A stretch of 19,927 nt of DNA, taken from JALVCQ01 sp964452325 (GTDB taxonomy: Bacteria; Bacteroidota; Bacteroidia; JAADEI01; JALVCQ01). Location: assembly GCA_964452325.1 (NCBI GenBank), contig CAYVLB010000020.1:1-19927 (forward strand), in the 5' to 3' direction. Below are positions 7,604 to 14,158 of the stretch, piece by piece. A model generated the notes under the pieces. That model did no database searches. It was given only the letters and a program-made list of their open reading frames with translations, and was not told where the DNA came from. Within the stretch, counting starts at the first letter, position 1; each line of letters starts with the position of its first letter. A program made the position numbers and the translations under genes.

Positions 7604-8490
7604 ATGCCTACCACATGAGCCCCTGCCAGCAGGGCAATGGCAACTAACCCCAATATGATGCCAATCCATTGCCGCCCCCGCGGTAATTCATTAAAAACAA
7701 ACCATGCCAAAAACGTCGATAAGATGACGATCGCCACACCATTAAGCGGGAACAGAATGCTTCCCTGAATGGATTGCTCTTTGTTCAACAATTGAAGGAA
7801 AAAATAAACACTGGCAAAGTTGACAATGCCCAACACCACCCCATGGCGGACAACTTGAAAAGTAATAGATGACAATCCTATCCATGCCACCAATATTAAT
7901 GTGCTGATCAATGCGGCAAAGGTGAAGATCAATAGTGAAATGGTAATGGGATGAATATTCATTTGGGAAAATACCTCATTTTGAAATATCTTAAACACGA
8001 CATCGATCAACCCGGATGCCATGAAAGCTAACACTGCGAAGTCGATGGCCCGTGCCTTTGATCGTTGGGATGTTGTCCCAATGGTGAAGATAATTGCAAG
8101 CAGGGATAAGAGCACGCCGACAGTCTTGCTCTTGGTGATGGGTTCATTGTATTGAAAGACCGAAAAAATGGCGGGAATCACCAATGACGTACGGGCAATA
8201 ATATTGGCTCGGGCTACTCCGTAGGCTTGGGTGGTACGTCCTAAGAAATAGAACCCCCCTGCAAAGAGCAGGGCAAGCACCAATGCCAACTCGTATGCCA
8301 ACGGGTCGGCCGGTAGGCGAAAGGGGGCAATGACTAAGAACGCATTCAACGACAAAAAGGCGGCTGTCCAATAGTTGATGACAATAACGGGAAACAATGA
8401 CGGATTGTCTTTGCCTTTACCTTTGCCAAGGTAGCGGAAGATCAAGTATATGAGCGCATTGCTGACGATGCTTAATACAAGAAAACCCAT
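7600..8490 (-). CDS. EamA/DMT-family transporter, ten membrane segments
   Basis: Integral inner-membrane protein of the drug/metabolite transporter superfamily. Ten hydrophobic stretches can be read at about 1-21, 33-57, 67-86, 90-112, 121-139, 146-166, 180-204, 211-231, 244-266 and 273-293, in the usual two five-helix EamA halves. The second half ends with the family-like pattern PLNGVAIVILSTFLAWFVF and a Glu268 (NELPRGRQ), where most EamA proteins carry a conserved Glu-Pro-like turn. The substrate cannot be told from sequence. The gene begins the long minus-strand run, facing gcvH across a divergent gap, and its stop overlaps the start of the YigZ-like gene by four bases. The permease label is solid, but anything more specific would be a guess. 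Confidence 0.85.
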   Translation of the reverse strand: MGFLVLSIVSNALIYLIFRYLGKGKGKDNPSLFPVIVINYWTAAFLSLNAFLVIAPFRLPADPLAYELALVLALLFAGGFYFLGRTTQAYGVARANIIARTSLVIPAIFSVFQYNEPITKSKTVGVLLSLLAIIFTIGTTSQRSKARAIDFAVLAFMASGLIDVVFKIFQNEVFSQMNIHPITISLLIFTFAALISTLILVAWIGLSSITFQVVRHGVVLGIVNFASVYFFLQLLNKEQSIQGSILFPLNGVAIVILSTFLAWFVFNELPRGRQWIGIILGLVAIALLAGAHVVGI

Positions 8491-8588
8491 GGCAAGCGGT
8501 GCATTACTCTATGCAAAGATGGTATAATTGGTCTTGCTGGTTTCAACATCCGTATCTTCGCCCCCATTAAAAGTTGAATCCATTCGTT
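8491..8588. promoter_or_regulatory. Divergent promoter region between DMT permease and gcvH
   Basis: This 98-base gap must drive transcription in both directions. Plus strand: TATAATTG at 8523-8530 is one base off the Bacteroidota TAnnTTTG and also contains a classical TATAAT, about 59 bases before the gcvH ATG. Minus strand: CATCTTTG (complement of 8514-8521) is also one base off and lies 24 bases before the permease ATG. Neither has a convincing -33 box. The function is inferred from gene orientation and the exact elements are uncertain. Confidence 0.35.
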
Positions 8589-8987
8589 ATGACTGATTCG
8601 GTTGTTGTCCCGGAAGAATTACGTTACACCGAGGATCATGAATGGGCGCGTCGGGAAGGTGATGTGGTGGTAGTGGGAATTACCGATTATGCACAACACG
8701 AATTGGGTGACATCGTCTTCGTAGAAGTTGAGAAAGTTGGTGAGGTCGTTGCCCAGCGTGAAGTGTTGGGCACGATTGAGGCAGTAAAAACGGTTGCTGA
8801 TCTGTATTCTCCATTATCAGGTGAGGTCCTCGAAGCGAATGAAACGCTTCTGAGCGAGGCGGAAAAGATCAATCAGGATCCATATGGCGAGGGATGGATT
8901 GTTAAGATACGGATGTCGAATCCTGCCGAGTGGGACGGGTTGCTTTCTGCCGAGGAATATCGGCGACTAATCGGAACGGAGTCGTAG
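8589..8987 (+). CDS. gcvH: Glycine cleavage system H protein
   Basis: Lipoylated carrier protein of the glycine cleavage system. It shuttles the aminomethyl group from the P protein to the T protein and is reoxidised by the L protein. Counted from ATG 8589, the 132 residues fit the family (E. coli 129). The lipoyl-attachment region is GTIEAVKTVADLYSPLSGEV (61-80) with Lys67 as the modified residue. YTEDHEWA (13-20), GITDYAQHELGDIVFVE (30-46) and NQDPYGEGWIVKI (95-107) are standard blocks. An in-frame TTG at 8574 would add five residues; ATG is preferred because it gives the usual short lead into the domain. Genes for the P and T proteins are not in the window. It leads a plus-strand set with a VanZ-like gene nine bases downstream. 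Confidence 0.97.
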   Translation: MTDSVVVPEELRYTEDHEWARREGDVVVVGITDYAQHELGDIVFVEVEKVGEVVAQREVLGTIEAVKTVADLYSPLSGEVLEANETLLSEAEKINQDPYGEGWIVKIRMSNPAEWDGLLSAEEYRRLIGTES

Positions 8988-8996
8988 TGGCGAACG

Positions 8997-9389
8997 ATGT
9001 TGTGGCGTGATGTGGTAGCGGTGGTAGGATGGATGGGCTGGTTAGCCTTTCTGGCAGTTGTTACGGGAGGGTCTGTTAAGCAGCTCGGGTTTAAGATGTG
9101 GGGTGTGATCCCTTTTGATCATTTTGCGCACTTTGTTTCATATGCGGTATTGGCATACCTGATGAGTGTTTTGGGTGCTCGTCAACGCCGCCTTCGATGG
9201 TGGCGGCGTCATACCATTAAAGTGGCCATCGCGTGGAGTATTGCTTATGGGGGTATGATGGAATGGTGGCAGGTATATATTCCGGGGCGTGGGCCTACTT
9301 GGTCGGACATACAAGCCAACGCAATCGGTGCTGTGGTGGGTGGGCTTTTTTTTGGAGTGCTGGTGGGGAATGCATATCGTTTTCATTGA
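8997..9389 (+). CDS. VanZ-family membrane protein
   Basis: Small integral membrane protein of the VanZ-like family. VanZ itself gives low-level teicoplanin resistance, but most members, including this one, have no known role. The 130 residues hold four hydrophobic segments at about 7-24, 44-60, 74-90 and 106-124. Family-typical residues are PFDHFAHFVSYAVLAY (39-54) in the second segment, MEWWQVYIPGR (88-98) after the third and the WSDIQANAIGAVVGG stretch (102-116) leading into the fourth. It lies nine bases after gcvH, so it is probably transcribed with it. As I remember it, a gcvH-VanZ pairing recurs in Bacteroidota, but I could not check that here. The start at ATG 8997 gives a normal N-terminus. 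Confidence 0.87.
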   Translation: MLWRDVVAVVGWMGWLAFLAVVTGGSVKQLGFKMWGVIPFDHFAHFVSYAVLAYLMSVLGARQRRLRWWRRHTIKVAIAWSIAYGGMMEWWQVYIPGRGPTWSDIQANAIGAVVGGLFFGVLVGNAYRFH

Positions 9390-9414
9390 GTTGATGGTGA
9401 AGATGCTAAATTTG
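9385..9414 (+). promoter_or_regulatory. Candidate tonB promoter (ATTG, 18 bases, TAAATTTG)
   Basis: TAAATTTG at 9407-9414 exactly fits the Bacteroidota -7 consensus TAnnTTTG. ATTG at 9385-9388, 18 bases upstream, is one base off the -33 TTTG. Transcription would begin near 9419, giving a leader of about 28 bases that carries the tonB Shine-Dalgarno. This suggests tonB can be expressed apart from gcvH and the VanZ gene. Confidence 0.5.
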
Positions 9415-9431
9415 ACGCCCTTCATGTACCA

Positions 9432-9438
9432 AAAGGAG
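9432..9438 (+). promoter_or_regulatory. Shine-Dalgarno of tonB (AAAGGAG)
   Basis: AAAGGAG ends eight bases before ATG 9447 but only two bases before the in-frame TTG at 9441. The spacing therefore decides for the ATG. It is the clearest ribosome binding site in the window, where most genes lack one. Confidence 0.7.
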
Positions 9439-9446
9439 TCTTGGGA

Positions 9447-10112
9447 ATGATTCAACGCAAGCATCCGGATGCCGACGTCGATCGACGGAGCGGCTTTTAT
9501 TTTCTTATTGGGTTGACAATCTCATTGTTGCTGATATTGGTGGCATTTCAATATGCCTACAACCCCCACAGCAATTTTAATATCGAGAGTAATATTGTGA
9601 TCGAAGAAGATGAGGAAATTCCAGATGTTACTAAACAAAAAGAATTGCCACCACCGCCGAAAATACCCCCCAAAGTGAAGGTCGTGGAGGATGAAGAAGA
9701 AATCGAGGAAGATCAGCCGGAAATCGAGGATGTCGAGATCGAGGAGACCGACACTGTGGCTATTGATGAGCCTGAAGAAGATCCGGTTCAGGAAGAACAG
9801 ATTTTCATTGTGGTAGAAGAAAGCCCCGAGTTTCCTGGTGGATTAGCGAAAATGTATGAATATATTCAAAAGAATATTCGCTACCCACGCATGGAAAAGG
9901 AGGCGGGGATTCAAGGGCGGGTCATTGTAACCTTCGTGGTCGAAAAAAATGGATTGATTACGGATGTGAAAGTATTGAAAGGGGTGACCGATGGCCTGAA
10001 TAATGAGGCTGTGCGAGTCGTTGAGTCCATGCCACGATGGAAACCCGGTAAACAACGGGGCCGCCCGGTACGAGTGCGGGTCAATCTGCCAATTAACTTT
10101 ATCTTACGTTAA
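9447..10112 (+). CDS. tonB: Energy transducer TonB
   Basis: Couples the proton motive force of ExbB-ExbD to TonB-dependent outer-membrane receptors. From ATG 9447 the protein has 221 residues. It has a short cytoplasmic start, one membrane anchor (about 17-35), a proline-rich bit (LPPPPKIPPK, 67-76), a strongly acidic linker (81-118, mostly Glu and Asp) and a TonB_C domain (143-220). The domain reads IRYPRMEKEAGIQGRVIVTF, then a segment ending MPRWKPGKQRGRPV, then the final strand ending NFIL. The FPGG motif (129-132) before the domain is typical of Bacteroidota TonB proteins. Enterobacterial TonB has Glu-Pro and Lys-Pro repeats instead of this acidic linker. It has its own strong ribosome binding site and a likely promoter. 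No exbB, exbD or TonB-dependent receptor is in the window. Confidence 0.93.
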   Translation: MIQRKHPDADVDRRSGFYFLIGLTISLLLILVAFQYAYNPHSNFNIESNIVIEEDEEIPDVTKQKELPPPPKIPPKVKVVEDEEEIEEDQPEIEDVEIEETDTVAIDEPEEDPVQEEQIFIVVEESPEFPGGLAKMYEYIQKNIRYPRMEKEAGIQGRVIVTFVVEKNGLITDVKVLKGVTDGLNNEAVRVVESMPRWKPGKQRGRPVRVRVNLPINFILR

Positions 10113-10118
10113 TTTTCA

Positions 10119-10613
10119 TTGTCGAGGAAAGCTGTTTTTCTTGACCGTGACGGGGTTTTAGTGCGAGAACGGGGTGCTTTTAATTACTTACCCACTCACC
10201 TTCACCTTAATCTTGATATCATTGACGATTTACGTGCATTCCAATCGGCGGGGTTCTTGTTGCTGGTAATTACTAATCAAAGTGGCGTTGCACGTGGAAT
10301 CTATACAGAAAGGCACGTGCAGCACTTTCACCGGTTGTTGGCGCATCAATTGCAGATGCGGGGGGTTGTGATTGACGGGTTTTTCTATTGTCCACATCAT
10401 CCTTCGATATCGAAATGCTTGTGTCGGAAGCCAGCCCCCGGTCTTTTGCTCAAGGCTATGGCAATACATGGTATTGATCCGGCAGCATCGTTGGCTTTTG
10501 GTGATATGGATCGGGATATTGAAGCGGCTCGATCTGCAGGGATTCGACGGGCTTTTAAGGTGCCCTCCAACCCGGATTCATTACGGCGCTATGTGGCCGC
10601 AGATCATCGCTGA
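10119..10613 (+). CDS. gmhB: GmhB-like HAD phosphatase (heptose 1,7-bisphosphate type)
   Basis: HAD phosphatase resembling GmhB, which removes the 1-phosphate-distal phosphate of D,D-heptose 1,7-bisphosphate during ADP-heptose synthesis for LPS core. Motif I is FLDRDGV with Asp9 (nucleophile) and Asp11. Motif II is ITNQSG (51-56), motif III is the Lys of CRKPAPG (102-108) and motif IV is FGDMDRD (127-133). The zinc loop that marks GmhB is present: Cys91, His93, Cys100, Cys102 (CPHHPSISKCLCRKP). It begins with TTG 10119, six bases after the tonB stop; no other start precedes motif I. At 164 residues it is shorter than E. coli GmhB (191), missing mainly the C-terminal end. Related histidinol-phosphate phosphatases share this loop, so substrate is inferred. 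Its last ten bases overlap the end of rfbA on the other strand. Confidence 0.82.
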   Translation: MSRKAVFLDRDGVLVRERGAFNYLPTHLHLNLDIIDDLRAFQSAGFLLLVITNQSGVARGIYTERHVQHFHRLLAHQLQMRGVVIDGFFYCPHHPSISKCLCRKPAPGLLLKAMAIHGIDPAASLAFGDMDRDIEAARSAGIRRAFKVPSNPDSLRRYVAADHR

Positions 10614-11494
10614 GCATTGGCAAAGAGTGGGGGCTTTTTCAAGATGCTGAGCAGTTGTTGTCCATAGGCACTGTGAAGATATCGATGGGCCAGTTGTTCA
10701 AGTTGTGCTGCATCAATGAACCCCATGCGATAGGCGGTTTCTTCGATGGATCCAACGAAAAGCCCTTGCCGGGTTTCCAATACCTCGACAAATTGGGCAG
10801 ACTTGAGTAGGGCCTCGGAATTCCCGGTGTCAAGCCATGCAACACCGGGCCCCAATATCCGTACGTGCAATTGCCCCTTCTGAAGATATGCCCGATTGAC
10901 GTCTGTAATCTCTAATTCCCCTCGGCTTGATGGCTGAAGAGATGTGGCAATATCTATCACTGTGTTATCATAAAAATAAAGGCCGGGAACGGCATAGGGG
11001 GATGGTGGGGGGTGTGGCTTCTCGATAATGTCCAATGCTTTTCCGTTGGAATCAAACACAACCACACCGTAATCTTCTGGATTGCTGACCTGATAGGCGA
11101 AGATAATGCCCCCTTCGATGTTGCGAATGGACTGGAGCAGACGACTTAATCCGTATCCGAAAAAAATATTGTCTCCAAGGATAAGGGCCACTTCATCAGT
11201 GCCGATGAAATTGCGTCCGATGATGAAAGCATCAGCCAGTCCCCGGGGAAGTGACTGCACTGCATAGGTAAAAGAGCATCCCACGTGGTTGCCATTGCCT
11301 AATAGGCGTTGAAAAAGTGGCTGGTCTTGAGGTGTTGTGATGATTAGAATATCGCGAATCCCTGCCGCCATTAAGGTACTTAATGGATAATAGATCATTG
11401 GCTTGTTGTAAACGGGCATTAGCTGTTTGCTAACCGAAATGGTGAGTGGGTGAAGCCGCGTTCCGGTCCCTCCTGCTAAAACGATTCCTTTCAT
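10604..11494 (-). CDS. rfbA: Glucose-1-phosphate thymidylyltransferase
   Basis: Makes dTDP-glucose from dTTP and glucose 1-phosphate, the first step of the dTDP-deoxysugar pathway; also called RmlA. The N-terminal nucleotide-binding loop is GGTGTRLHPLT (8-18), followed by SKQLMPVYNKPMIYYPLSTL (22-41). GDNIFF (107-112) carries the metal-binding Asp108, EKP (158-160) contacts sugar and WLDTG (220-224) holds the second metal ligand Asp222. Length is 296 (family 285-295). It is the last gene of the six-gene sugar operon. Its ATG overlaps the rfbB stop as ATGA. The stop lies ten bases inside the convergent gmhB gene, leaving no room for a terminator between them. The rfbC and rfbD genes that would finish dTDP-rhamnose are absent from the window. 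Confidence 0.96.
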   Translation of the reverse strand: MKGIVLAGGTGTRLHPLTISVSKQLMPVYNKPMIYYPLSTLMAAGIRDILIITTPQDQPLFQRLLGNGNHVGCSFTYAVQSLPRGLADAFIIGRNFIGTDEVALILGDNIFFGYGLSRLLQSIRNIEGGIIFAYQVSNPEDYGVVVFDSNGKALDIIEKPHPPPSPYAVPGLYFYDNTVIDIATSLQPSSRGELEITDVNRAYLQKGQLHVRILGPGVAWLDTGNSEALLKSAQFVEVLETRQGLFVGSIEETAYRMGFIDAAQLEQLAHRYLHSAYGQQLLSILKKPPLFANAQR

Positions 11495-12561
11495 GGAGAA
11501 AATCGTTTTTGATAGTGCTTATGCCAAAAGCGTTGATATTCACCAGTGGCAACTTGTTGGAGCCATTTGTTGTTCGAAATGTACCAATCGATGGTTTGGT
11601 TCAATCCATCCTTTATCGAAACGGTGGGTTGCCATCCAAGTGCCTCGGTGGAAGATGGATCAATGGCATATCGGAAGTCATGTCCTTCTCGATCCTTTAC
11701 GAAGGAAATGAGTGCTTGACTTGTCCCGGTTGGGCGCTGCAATTTCTCATCCATGAGATCGCAAATAAGGCGTACCAGTTCGATATTTTTCCATTCATTG
11801 CGTGCCCCTACAAGATATGTTTGCCCGATTGCGCCACAATGAAAGATAGTATCGATGGCTTTAACATGGTCACCAACCCATAGCCAGTCTCGAATGTGTT
11901 CACCACGTCCATAAATGGGAATGGGTTCGTTACGAAGTATGCGTAATATGGTAAGTGGAATCAGCTTCTCTGGAAATTGGTATGGCCCATAGTTGTTGGA
12001 GCAATTGGAAAGCAATGTTGGTAATTGGAAGGTGTAATGAAATGCCCGGACGATGTGGTCTGCTCCTGCCTTTGAGGCGGCATAAGGCGAACGGGGCTGA
12101 TAAGAAGAATGTGGAGTAAATCGTCCTTTGTGACCTAAGCTACCGTAGACTTCGTCAGTGGAAATATGATAAAAGCGTTTTCCCGCAAAGTCTTTTCCCC
12201 AATGTTGAAGCGCGGCATGAAGAAGGACTGTGGTTCCCAATACGTTGGTATGGACGAAATCTATGGGTGAATAAATGGATCGATCAACGTGCGACTCGGC
12301 TGCCAAATGGATCACCCCATCAATCGCATATTTGTTGAATAATGCGTCGATTTGTTTTTTATTCGTAATATCTCCGCGGATGAATGTATGATTGGGAGCA
12401 TTCAATACATCTTCGAGATTGGCCAGGTTACCTGCATATGTGAGTAGGTCCAATGAGATAATGTGATAGTGGGGATATTTTCGAATGAAATGGCGTACCA
12501 GATGGGATCCGATAAATCCAGCCGCACCGGTGATGAGTATGTTATACTTCGTGGGTTCCAT
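11491..12561 (-). CDS. rfbB: dTDP-glucose 4,6-dehydratase
   Basis: Short-chain dehydrogenase-type NAD enzyme that turns dTDP-glucose into dTDP-4-keto-6-deoxyglucose; also called RmlB. From ATG 12561 the product has 356 residues (E. coli RfbB 361). The NAD-binding turn is GAAGFIGSH (12-20). The catalytic triad region STDEVYGS (134-141) has Thr135, Asp136 and Glu137. YAASK (160-164) has Tyr160 and Lys164, and SNNYGPYQFPEKLIPL (188-203) is a family block. Longer frames from ATG 12600 or 12594 would overlap galE and add residues with no counterpart in the family, so 12561, five bases after the galE stop, is chosen. It is coupled to rfbA by an ATGA overlap. The identity is firm. The final sugar made from its product is not fixed by this window. 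Confidence 0.95.
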   Translation of the reverse strand: MEPTKYNILITGAAGFIGSHLVRHFIRKYPHYHIISLDLLTYAGNLANLEDVLNAPNHTFIRGDITNKKQIDALFNKYAIDGVIHLAAESHVDRSIYSPIDFVHTNVLGTTVLLHAALQHWGKDFAGKRFYHISTDEVYGSLGHKGRFTPHSSYQPRSPYAASKAGADHIVRAFHYTFQLPTLLSNCSNNYGPYQFPEKLIPLTILRILRNEPIPIYGRGEHIRDWLWVGDHVKAIDTIFHCGAIGQTYLVGARNEWKNIELVRLICDLMDEKLQRPTGTSQALISFVKDREGHDFRYAIDPSSTEALGWQPTVSIKDGLNQTIDWYISNNKWLQQVATGEYQRFWHKHYQKRFSP

Positions 12562-12566
12562 GCAGG

Positions 12567-13580
12567 CTATTCTTTGCCCATCTTTATTTGCCATTTCCAC
12601 GCACTTCGAAGCATGTCTTCCAATCCGAGGCGGGCTTGCCAGTGGAGGGTGGTTTGGGCCATGGAAGGGTCAGCCCAAATGGCTGTAATGTCGCCGGGAC
12701 GCCGCGATCCAATCCGGTAGGGGACAGCAACATGATTGACCGTTTCGAAGGTCCGAATTATTTCCAATACCGAATATCCCCGCCCCGTTCCGATATTGTA
12801 TGCTTCAAAATTAGTTTTCATTTGCCCATGTAGGATGCGTTCTATGGCAGCGCGGTGGGCCTCCGCCAGGTCCATGATGTGAATGTAGTCTCGGATAGGA
12901 GTGCCATCAGGGGTAGGGTAATCATTGCCGAATACGACAATTTCAGGTCGTAAACCAGCTGCGGCCTGCGTAATGAGGGGTACCAAATTGGTAGGTTCTT
13001 GTATGGGATATTCGCCAATGAGGGCGGAGGGATGGGCACCAGCCGGATTAAAATATCGCAGGGCAATGGTGGGCATTGATTGGGCAGTGGCCACGTCGTA
13101 AAGAAGCTGTTCACTTATTTGTTTGGTAGCCCCATAGGGCGAGGTAGGGGGCTTAAATGGGGCCGATTCGGTAATGGGCACTTCGTCCGGCTCTCCATAT
13201 ACGGTACACGAGGAGGAAAACAGGAACGGGAGGGACCCCATTACCTCCAACAGGGCGAGCAGCCCGCCAACGTTGTTGTGATAGTATGCCAACGGTTTCC
13301 GGACTGATTCTTCCACGGCTTTCATGGCTGCAAAATGAATGACCGCATCTGGCGTTGGAATTTCACGAAGGGCAGCGCGCATACTCTCTTTACTTCGGAC
13401 GTCCACCTGCTGGAAACGGGGCCGTTGCCCTGTAATTTGAGCAATGCGTTCGATGACTTCAACATGCGAATTGCTCAGATTATCCCAAATGGTTATCTCA
13501 AATCCTGCCGTTTGTAGCACCACGACTGTATGGGATCCGATGTAGCCAGTACCACCAGTAACCAAAATATGGGCTTTCAT
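12567..13580 (-). CDS. galE: UDP-glucose 4-epimerase
   Basis: Interconverts UDP-glucose and UDP-galactose, or the N-acetyl forms, with bound NAD. The 337 residues align in length and numbering with E. coli GalE (338): GGTGYIGSHT at 9-18, Ser124 in SSSCTVYG (122-129), and Tyr149 and Lys153 in SPYGATKQ (147-154). HFAAMKAVEESVRKP (82-96) and RYFNPAGAHPS, GTPIRDYIHIMDLAEAH and YNIGTGRGYSV blocks are all present. Its ATG overlaps the stop of the acetyltransferase as ATGA, and rfbB begins five bases after it. In this setting it probably feeds galactose or N-acetylgalactosamine residues into surface polysaccharide. Whether it also accepts UDP-GlcNAc cannot be read from the sequence by eye. Confidence 0.95.
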   Translation of the reverse strand: MKAHILVTGGTGYIGSHTVVVLQTAGFEITIWDNLSNSHVEVIERIAQITGQRPRFQQVDVRSKESMRAALREIPTPDAVIHFAAMKAVEESVRKPLAYYHNNVGGLLALLEVMGSLPFLFSSSCTVYGEPDEVPITESAPFKPPTSPYGATKQISEQLLYDVATAQSMPTIALRYFNPAGAHPSALIGEYPIQEPTNLVPLITQAAAGLRPEIVVFGNDYPTPDGTPIRDYIHIMDLAEAHRAAIERILHGQMKTNFEAYNIGTGRGYSVLEIIRTFETVNHVAVPYRIGSRRPGDITAIWADPSMAQTTLHWQARLGLEDMLRSAWKWQIKMGKE

Positions 13581-14158
13581 TTGGAAACTTGTTGAATGGT
13601 TTGGGCATCGATGCGTTGATACAAGCTTCCGTCAATAGGGCATTGTGCCGTTCCTTTATTGTCGAAATGGAGGCGTGCACCTGCTTTGCTGATCCATCCC
13701 TGAAGTCGGGCAGGCACGCCATAGACCAATGCGAATGCGGGTACGTTGGAAGTTACCACGCTTCCCGCACCCACAAATGCATATGGCCCAATTTCTATGC
13801 CACATACGATAGTTGCATTGGCCCCAATGGTTGCTCCCCGACGGACGATTGTAGTTCGGAATTCCTCCTTTCGTTCAATGAAACTTCGGGGATTGATAAC
13901 ATTGGTAAAAACTGCGCTGGGGCCGATGAAGACTTCGTCCTCTAGGACGACGCCTTCGTAGACCGACACATTGTTTTGAATTTTAACACCATCGCCAATT
14001 TGGACACGTGGTCCCACAAAAACACTTTGGCCGAGGATGCAGTTGCGACCGATACAAGCCCCTGGCATGATGTGGCAAAAATGCCAAATGCGGGTACCGG
14101 CCCCGATCGTGGCGCCCGCATCGACATATGACGAAGGATGCACGAAGTATTCAGGCAT
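13577..14158 (-). CDS. WbpD/WlbB-like nucleotide-sugar N-acetyltransferase
   Basis: Left-handed beta-helix acetyltransferase. The hexapeptide repeat is visible from residue 8 to about 145 (for example DAGATIGAGTRIWHFCHI, then GQSVFVGPRVQIGDGVKI). The segment IQNNVSVYEGV, then GPSAVFTNVINPRSFIERK (79-97), then RGATIGANATIVCG (107-120) and VYGVPARLQGW (145-155) recalls WbpD/WlbB, which acetylate the 3-amino group of UDP-2-acetamido-3-amino-glucuronate. The 193 residues include the usual C-terminal tail with one Cys. Related QdtC/FdtC enzymes act on dTDP-3-amino-6-deoxyhexoses, so substrate is open. It overlaps ugd by eight bases and galE by four. The aminotransferase two genes upstream would make its amino substrate. 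No matching 3-dehydrogenase (WbpB/WlbA) or 3,4-ketoisomerase is in the window. Confidence 0.85.
   Translation of the reverse strand: MPEYFVHPSSYVDAGATIGAGTRIWHFCHIMPGACIGRNCILGQSVFVGPRVQIGDGVKIQNNVSVYEGVVLEDEVFIGPSAVFTNVINPRSFIERKEEFRTTIVRRGATIGANATIVCGIEIGPYAFVGAGSVVTSNVPAFALVYGVPARLQGWISKAGARLHFDNKGTAQCPIDGSLYQRIDAQTIQQVSK

Noticed and set aside
7604..7669. 22-residue N-terminal extension of the YigZ-like protein
   Set aside because: It lies inside the permease gene and matches nothing in the family; the ATGA junction at 7600-7603 gives a better start.
8997..9389. Glycopeptide resistance locus suggested by the VanZ family name
   Set aside because: No vanHAX, vanS or vanR genes are nearby, and VanZ-like proteins are widespread without any link to resistance.
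10613..10670. Possible terminator after gmhB (AGCAT and ATGCT arms, a run of five T)
   Set aside because: The stem is only five base pairs with a loop of about 27 bases, the T run lies inside the loop, and the whole lies in rfbA coding sequence.
12562..12600. 13-residue N-terminal extension of RfbB
   Set aside because: It overlaps galE, and RfbB proteins normally begin a few residues before the GxxGxxG turn, which fits ATG 12561.
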